Positions 58,827 to 64,000 of a stretch of DNA of 64,000 nt are shown piece by piece. The position numbers and the translations under genes are program-made. The notes below the pieces were generated by a model. That model was given only the letters and a program-made list of their open reading frames with translations, was not told the DNA's origin and ran no database searches. The DNA is from Bacteroides sp. 214. Its GTDB lineage: Bacteria > Bacteroidota > Bacteroidia > Bacteroidales > Bacteroidaceae. Position 1 is the first letter of the stretch. Each line of letters opens with the position of its first letter. The stretch covers positions 68,182-132,181 of the forward strand of contig NZ_QVML01000013.1 of the NCBI RefSeq assembly GCF_010501015.1, written 5' to 3'.

Positions 58827-59915
58827 TTAAAATCGATTCATTTGGAGATGTAATTTTATGTAATCGGCTTGGCGATCTGTTAGTACCTTCTCGTATGTAA
58901 CGATATAATGTACAATTTGGGCTTCTTGACTTTGCAACGCAATCTGTTTTTCGTCTATTTTGTACGCTTTAAATCCTTTTTCTTTCGCTTTCGCTATCCA
59001 TGCCAACGCGTTTTCATAGTCGTCTTGCATCTCATAATAGAGAGCAATATTGGTTGCTGCGCGTGTTTTTCGTTTTTCGCTTTTATCCTCGTATGCTTTC
59101 TTCCATAGTTCGACTGCTTCTTCCCAGTTGTTTTCGCGCGCATGCACGGCAGCGTCGCGCATGTTGATGGAGTTGTCTATGAAAAAATATCTATCGGCTG
59201 TTACCCATTGTGGCGTGAAGTGTTTAACCAATATCGTTCCCGCGAAGTCCGAAGCTTCTTTGACCAACTCTTCTTCCGAAATCATCTGTTTGCGCAGATA
59301 GCCTTCCGAACGTTGAAAATCTTCCCAGAAGATGCTGTCGGTAGAGGTGATATAGGCCAATGGTGTCTTTCGGTTGGGGAGGTAAAATCTAATGGTAGGG
59401 AATACTTGTGCGTCGGTCGTTCCCCAATATCCTCCTTCGTAGGAACTAAACCTGATGGATCGTTGGTACTTGATAACTACATTTTCTAACGCAACCAGCA
59501 TGTCGGCATCCAGCTCATCGGTCAGCTCCATAACTTCTGTTTGGCTGAGTGTTGCCTCTCTGAGGGTAATGTCGTTGGCGCGTAGGGCCGAGTCCGAAAT
59601 AAGAACTTTGTCAAAGTAATTGGCTTCGGCAATCGTTTCCGCGAGTGATTCCGCAGCGGTTCTGGCATCTCCCCACTTGTATCTCGTTGACGATGTTTTT
59701 ATATACAAGTCGCCTTTAGCAAGCAACAGACTGTCGTTTCCATTAGTGTTAATCTCGGGTTGGTCGCTAATGTTGTTCACAACTGCTATCTTCCTAACTT
59801 GCTCAGGGAAAGTGATTTCTGCGGGTTTAAGATAATCAATAGAGATTTGTTCTACTGTTTGACAGGAGCAAACAGTAAGCATCAAGAGGGATAAAAGTCT
59901 GACAATATTCTTCAT
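58827..59915 (-). CDS. DUF6340-like lipoprotein with TPR-type tail
   Basis: The 362-residue lipoprotein begins MKNIVRLLSLLMLTVCSC and resembles DUF6340 (QISIDYLKPAEITFPEQVRK, IAVVNNISDQPEIN). The C-terminal third (about 240-330) has helical TPR-like pairs (AAVHARENNWEEAVELWKKA, ALYYEMQDDYENALAWIAKA). It is conserved in Bacteroidota with unknown role. It is the first of a possible four-gene transcript leading to GH31 and GH3. Confidence 0.75.
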   Translation of the reverse strand: MKNIVRLLSLLMLTVCSCQTVEQISIDYLKPAEITFPEQVRKIAVVNNISDQPEINTNGNDSLLLAKGDLYIKTSSTRYKWGDARTAAESLAETIAEANYFDKVLISDSALRANDITLREATLSQTEVMELTDELDADMLVALENVVIKYQRSIRFSSYEGGYWGTTDAQVFPTIRFYLPNRKTPLAYITSTDSIFWEDFQRSEGYLRKQMISEEELVKEASDFAGTILVKHFTPQWVTADRYFFIDNSINMRDAAVHARENNWEEAVELWKKAYEDKSEKRKTRAATNIALYYEMQDDYENALAWIAKAKEKGFKAYKIDEKQIALQSQEAQIVHYIVTYEKVLTDRQADYIKLHLQMNRF

Positions 59916-60000
59916 GCGTAGGACTTTTTCTTTTAGTTGGAATAAGCAAATGTACGCTTTTTCTACAAAACAGCAATTTATCTATGCTGAATTATTCATT

Positions 60001-60120
60001 GCTTATGGTTCACGGGCTGTTTGCTTATGGCTCACGGGTCGTTTACTTATGGTTCACGAGTCGTTTGCTTATGGCTCACGGGTCGTTTGCTTATGGCTCA
60101 CAGTGGCTCGTCTATAAGCA
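60001..60120. repeat. 22-bp-period tandem repeat, family 1 (locus c)
   Basis: Five direct units start at 60001, 60023, 60045, 60067 and 60089, with core GCTTATGGCTCACGGGTCG, followed by an inverted end piece (CTATAAGC). It lies about 90 bp upstream of the DUF6340-like gene. Confidence 0.85.
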
Positions 60121-60239
60121 AAAGAAGAGGCTGAACTTTCTCAATATCAGGCTTTGTTGTAGGGGGTATCTCAATATCAAGCTTCGTTATAGGAGGTGTA
60201 TCTCAATATCAAGCTTCATTATAGGGGGTGTATCAAACG

Positions 60240-60440
60240 TGGAAGCGCTGACAGCGCGACATACTTAGCCCAGGGTCAGGGAGCGAAGCGAGTGCAGCCC
60301 TGGGTTTTGGAATCGCCAACATGAATTCAAGCTCTGTAAGAGCGACACACTATTGGCTTTTAGTGCCGTTCTTTCAGAACTCTTTGCTTATGGTAGTCAC
60401 TGTCCTGGGGTTTTACCCCAGTCTAAATATGTCAGGCTTT
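60240..60440. repeat. Dispersed repeat pair (CCCAGGGT family) also found at 52.4-53.2 kb
   Basis: The left part (GCGCTGACAGCGCGACATAC, then TTAGCCCAGGGTCAGGGAGC) matches 52436-52480, and the right part (CAGTCTAAATATGTCAGGCT) is the inverted half. It has no RAYT fragment. Confidence 0.75.
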
Positions 60441-60469
60441 CAGCCTTCTGCTTGCAGATAACTATAAAA

Positions 60470-60515
60470 GAAGCTGAGGGTGTGTCGTTTTTGACACACC
60501 CTCAGCTTCTTTATT
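60470..60515. terminator. Terminator after secA
   Basis: A 17-bp perfect stem (arm GAAGCTGAGGGTGTGTC) surrounds GTTTTT, with T-rich sequence on one side and A-rich on the other. It lies 40 bp past the secA stop. Confidence 0.88.
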
Positions 60516-60554
60516 TCTATGTACTACTTTATAGTACTAACTACACGCTGTTAT

Positions 60555-63500
60555 TTACGCGTTACGTCCGTGGCAAGCTTTGAATTTTTTACCGCTTCCG
60601 CAAGGACATGGGTCATTGCGCCCTACTGTTCTTTCGGCACGTACCGGTTCGCGTCTTACTTCGCGTGTGTCTCGTTGTGCCGCAGCCTGCTGATTCGGAT
60701 CGGTCAGGTCTTGTTTGGATTCGCGGTATTTGCTCATATCCTGTCTCCTTTCGGGAGCTGCTTGACGTACCTGTCCGGGCTCTTGAATAGGTATTTGTCC
60801 GCGCATTAAGACAGAAACTGTTTGATTGTTGAGTTTGTTCACCATATTGTCGAACAGGTTTACCGACTCCAATTTGTAAATCAGCAATGGGTCTTTTTGC
60901 TCGTAGCTGGCATTCTGTACAGAGTGTTTCAGTTCATCAAGCTCGCGTAAGTTTTCTTTCCAGCACTCGTCGATAACATGAAGCAGAATGGATTTCTCAA
61001 AGTCTTTAACGACCTCTTTACACTCTGTTTCATAAGCACTCTTCAGGTTACTCGAAATGTTGTACACGCGTTTGCCATCGGTAATTGGTATCATGATGTT
61101 CTCGTACATCTGTCCCTGATTTTCATATACCTGTTTGATGACTGGGTTAGCAATCTGTGCCATCTTTTCGGTTTTGCGTTTGAAGTTAGACATGGCTATT
61201 TCAAACGTTTTCTCAACCAGTGCCTCTTTCTTTTCGCTACGCAGTTCGTCTTCGCTGAAAGGAACATCCATAGCAAAGAGTTGCAGGAATTCCATCTTCA
61301 TACCTTCGTAGTCGTTGTTTTCGATAGCATTGGCGCATCTATCCCAAATCATATTCGAAATGTCCATACCGATACGTTCGCCGATAAGTGCGTGGCGACG
61401 CTTGGTATAAACAACCGTACGTTGTTTGTTCATTACGTCGTCATATTCCAACAGACGCTTACGGATACCGAAGTTGTTTTCTTCTACCTTCTTCTGTGCA
61501 CGCTCGATGGAGTTGGAAATCATCTTGTGCTCAATCATTTCGCCTTCTTTGAAACCGAGTCTGTCCATAACTGAAGCAATACGGTCTGAAGAGAATAAAC
61601 GCATCAAATCGTCTTCCAGAGAAACGAAGAATATAGAAGAACCCGGGTCTCCCTGACGGCCAGCGCGACCACGCAACTGTCTGTCTACGCGGCGTGATTC
61701 ATGGCGCTCGGTACCGATAATGGCAAGACCGCCCGCAGCTTTCACTTCTGGGCTTAGTTTGATGTCGGTACCACGACCTGCCATATTGGTAGCAATGGTA
61801 ACGATACCTTTGGCACCGGCTTGCGCTACAATGTCCGCTTCGCGTTGGTGTTGCTTCGCATTCAGTACGTTGTGCTCTATGTGGCGCATGGAAAGCATCT
61901 TGCTAAACATTTCCGATATTTCTACCGAAGTGGTACCTACCAGTACCGGACGACCGGCTTTGACCAGTCCTTCAATCTCTTCGATTACGGCTTTGTATTT
62001 TTCGCGTTTTGTTTTGTAAACGCGGTCGTTCATGTCGATACGGGCTATGGGGCGGTTGGTTGGGATAACTACCACATCCAACTTGTAAATGTCCCAAAAT
62101 TCGCCTGCTTCTGTTTCTGCCGTACCGGTCATACCCGAAAGTTTGTGGTACATACGGAAATAATTCTGCAGCGTAATTGTAGCAAAGGTTTGTGTGGCGG
62201 CTTCTACCTTTACGCGTTCTTTGGCTTCGATGGCTTGGTGCAAACCGTCGGAGTAACGGCGACCTTCCATGATACGTCCTGTTTGCTCATCCACAATCTT
62301 TACTTGTCCGTCAATAACCACGTATTCATCGTCTTTCTCGAACATGGCATAGGCTTTCAACAATTGGTTGATGGTGTGCACACGTTCGGACTTAATGGCA
62401 TAGTTGGTCATCATTTCGTCCTTCTTCTCGAGCTTTTGTTCCTCAGTCAGGTCGGGATTTCCTTCCAACTCCGACATCTCGGAAGCAATATCAGGAAGGA
62501 TAAATAATGTTTTATCTTCTGCGTTTCCGGTTATCAGGTCTATACCTTTGTCGGTAAGGTCTACGCTGTTTATCTTTTCATCAATAACAAAGTATAACGG
62601 GTCGGTAACCTCGTGCATACGTTTGTTGTTTTGTTCCATGTAGATTTCTTCGGTTTTCAGCATTCCCGCTTTGATACCTTGTTCACTTAGGTATTTGATA
62701 AGTGCTTTGTTCTTAGGCAATGCTTTGTGACTGCGGTATAGCGCGAGGAATCCCTCTTCTACCTGCTTCTTGTCATCTGAGGCAATAAGACGTTTGGCTT
62801 CTGTGAGGTATTTGGTAGCCAATCCTTTTTGTACCTCAACCAACTTTTCTACTAAGGGGCGGAGTTGCTCAAATAGTTGGTCTTCTCCTTTGGGTACCGG
62901 CCCGGAAATGATAAGCGGAGTACGCGCATCGTCAATCAACACGGAGTCAACCTCATCGACGATTGCGTAATTGTGCTTGCGTTGTACCAAGTCTTTGGGA
63001 CTGATTGCCATATTGTCGCGCAGGTAGTCAAAGCCAAACTCGTTGTTTGTTCCGAATGTAATATCTGCCAAGTATGCCTGACGGCGAGAATCTGAATTGG
63101 GCTGGTGTTTGTCGATGCAATCTACACTTAAGCCGTGAAACATATAAAGTGGTCCCATCCATTCGGAGTCACGCTTGGAAAGATAATCATTCACTGTAAC
63201 TACATGTACGCCATTTCCTGTGAGTGCGTTAAGGAAAACCGGAAGGGTAGCAACCAGTGTTTTACCTTCTCCTGTTGCCATTTCCGCAATTTTACCTTTG
63301 TGGAGCACTACACCACCAAACAACTGTACGTCGTAGTGAACCATGTTCCAGGTAATCTCTGCTCCTCCTGCTATCCAGTGGTTTTGGTAGATGGCTTTGT
63401 CATCTTCTATGCGAACGAAGTCTTTCGTAGCAGCCAAGTGACGGTCGAATTCTGTAGCAGTTACCACTATCTCTTCGTTTTCGGTAAAACGGCGGGCGGT

Positions 63501-63848
63501 TTCTTTTACAATAGAGAATGCGTCGGGCAATACTTCGTCCAGTGCTTTCTCGTATGTTTCAACAATTTCTTTTTCTAATTTATCTATTTGGGCAAAGACC
63601 TCTTCACGGTCTTCCATCTCTATGCCTTCTACACTTGCTTTCAACTCTTCGAGCTTAACACGTTGTGTAGCGGCAGCCTCTTGTATGTATTGTTTTAGTT
63701 CTAACGTTTTGGCACGTAGAGCATCGTTGTCCAACTTCTCTATTCTTGGATATGCTTCCTTTATCTTGTTGACCCAAGGTTGGATATCTTTCATATCTCG
63801 TGTAGCTTTATTTCCAAAAAGCTTGCCAATGAATTCATTAAATCCCAT
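60555..63848 (-). CDS. secA: Preprotein translocase ATPase SecA
   Basis: The 1097-residue protein is the motor of the Sec pathway. The DEAD motor has Walker [15 protein letters not shown] (near 190) and the DVDE-type region [15 protein letters not shown] (near 295). NBD2 contains [13 protein letters not shown] and [12 protein letters not shown]. The C-terminus ends in a zinc-type SEC-C motif ([17 protein letters not shown]). The length is usual for Bacteroidota, which carry a long N-terminal part and an extended wing. The start is [18 protein letters not shown]. Confidence 0.97.
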   Translation of the reverse strand: MGFNEFIGKLFGNKATRDMKDIQPWVNKIKEAYPRIEKLDNDALRAKTLELKQYIQEAAATQRVKLEELKASVEGIEMEDREEVFAQIDKLEKEIVETYEKALDEVLPDAFSIVKETARRFTENEEIVVTATEFDRHLAATKDFVRIEDDKAIYQNHWIAGGAEITWNMVHYDVQLFGGVVLHKGKIAEMATGEGKTLVATLPVFLNALTGNGVHVVTVNDYLSKRDSEWMGPLYMFHGLSVDCIDKHQPNSDSRRQAYLADITFGTNNEFGFDYLRDNMAISPKDLVQRKHNYAIVDEVDSVLIDDARTPLIISGPVPKGEDQLFEQLRPLVEKLVEVQKGLATKYLTEAKRLIASDDKKQVEEGFLALYRSHKALPKNKALIKYLSEQGIKAGMLKTEEIYMEQNNKRMHEVTDPLYFVIDEKINSVDLTDKGIDLITGNAEDKTLFILPDIASEMSELEGNPDLTEEQKLEKKDEMMTNYAIKSERVHTINQLLKAYAMFEKDDEYVVIDGQVKIVDEQTGRIMEGRRYSDGLHQAIEAKERVKVEAATQTFATITLQNYFRMYHKLSGMTGTAETEAGEFWDIYKLDVVVIPTNRPIARIDMNDRVYKTKREKYKAVIEEIEGLVKAGRPVLVGTTSVEISEMFSKMLSMRHIEHNVLNAKQHQREADIVAQAGAKGIVTIATNMAGRGTDIKLSPEVKAAGGLAIIGTERHESRRVDRQLRGRAGRQGDPGSSIFFVSLEDDLMRLFSSDRIASVMDRLGFKEGEMIEHKMISNSIERAQKKVEENNFGIRKRLLEYDDVMNKQRTVVYTKRRHALIGERIGMDISNMIWDRCANAIENNDYEGMKMEFLQLFAMDVPFSEDELRSEKKEALVEKTFEIAMSNFKRKTEKMAQIANPVIKQVYENQGQMYENIMIPITDGKRVYNISSNLKSAYETECKEVVKDFEKSILLHVIDECWKENLRELDELKHSVQNASYEQKDPLLIYKLESVNLFDNMVNKLNNQTVSVLMRGQIPIQEPGQVRQAAPERRQDMSKYRESKQDLTDPNQQAAAQRDTREVRREPVRAERTVGRNDPCPCGSGKKFKACHGRNA

Positions 63849-63892
63849 GATTATCTATCTGATTTTATTATTTACTTAAAGATTTTTCGGCG

Positions 63893-63900
63893 CAAAGTTA
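63893..63900 (-). promoter_or_regulatory. Promoter -7 box (TAACTTTG) of secA
   Basis: TAACTTTG on the minus strand lies 45 bp upstream of the secA ATG. The -33 element is unclear. Confidence 0.45.
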
Positions 63901-64000
63901 CATTAAATTGCTGATTATCGTATACTTTGCTCCTTGTTTTTACGAGGACTAGCGGTGATTGCCGTGTACGGGCAATGCGCTTGTGGTGCATGCGTTCGGA

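Larger units (their letters stand above)
59916..60554. other. Gene-free stretch with the 22-bp repeat, dispersed repeat pair and secA terminator
   Basis: It contains the 22-bp repeat (60001-60120), three short TCAATATCAAGCTT-type repeats (60140-60235), an inverted pair of the CCCAGGGT/GCGCTGA family (60240-60440) related to 52.4-53.2 kb, and the secA terminator. No gene is supported. Confidence 0.75.

Noticed and set aside
17219..60120. CRISPR array at the 22-bp repeats
   Set aside because: Units are contiguous, there are no unique spacers, and no cas genes are present.
59984..60268. 94-residue plus-strand frame
   Set aside because: It is the translation of the 22-bp repeat in one frame (HGLFAYGSRVV-type repeats).
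61821..62507. Long plus-strand frame antisense to secA
   Set aside because: It is a shadow of secA with no family match.
1..64000. tRNA or rRNA genes
   Set aside because: No cloverleaf with GTTCRANNC and a CCA-type acceptor was recognised in the gaps; a dedicated covariance search would settle this.

Overview
The window looks like chromosomal DNA of a Bacteroidales bacterium (phylum Bacteroidota). The signs are promoters of the TAnnTTTG type with few clear Shine-Dalgarno sites, tandem LruC-domain lipoproteins, Bacteroidota-restricted families (DUF3810, DUF4248, DUF5063, DUF5686, DUF6340-like, ORF6N), a 1097-residue SecA with a SEC-C tail, and glycan enzymes of the GH3, GH31 and PL1 types. 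The genus cannot be fixed from the sequence alone.

Layout. 1-1750: the 5' end of a secreted-protein gene, then a REP-associated tyrosine transposase (RAYT) gene lying between two nearly identical ~490-bp blocks of palindromic repeats. 1751-9166: a remnant of a Mu-like or tailed prophage. It keeps a small HTH repressor-like gene with a palindromic operator candidate, an HU-like protein, a DUF4248 protein, a spanin-like overlapping pair, a gpJ-like protein, a tail-tube-like protein and tail-assembly-chaperone-like frames. Terminase, portal, capsid, tape measure and transposase are not seen. Inserted in it, in opposite orientation and visibly richer in A+T, is a two-gene unit: an OLD/AAA-type ATPase translationally coupled to a small PD-(D/E)xK-like protein. 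It is the best candidate here for a poorly described defence system.

9229-16627: a likely envelope-stress and efflux block on the minus strand, running TolC, HlyD, two ABC-2 permeases (no ATPase gene nearby), response regulator, histidine kinase and a PepSY-like protein. 17378-22148: a coiled-coil membrane protein, malate dehydrogenase, and a NupG / bifunctional nuclease / RsmE operon. 22284-29245: two tandem LruC lipoproteins, a probable small RNA and a PAS-type histidine kinase. 29451-41827: ValS, a pectate-lyase-like protein, an ORF6N/DUF3810/MazG operon, an ECF sigma/anti-sigma operon, RNase Z and ribosomal protein S1. 42670-52331: DUF5686 protein, a Crp-type regulator, an FtsK/LolA/TrxB operon, and a DUF5063/exonuclease/RlmI operon. 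53219-63848: GH3 and GH31 exo-glycosidases, two conserved hypothetical proteins, and SecA.

Intergenic DNA is unusually structured. Two unrelated sequence families both repeat with an exact 22-bp period: one at three loci (17.2, 42.0 and 60.0 kb) and one at two loci (3.2 and 27.4 kb). A second, decayed RAYT at 52.5-52.75 kb lies inside a ~553-bp tandem duplication that copied the 3' end of rlmI. A ~186-bp MITE-like inverted-repeat element lies at 42.4-42.6 kb. Housekeeping genes are otherwise ordinary and intact.
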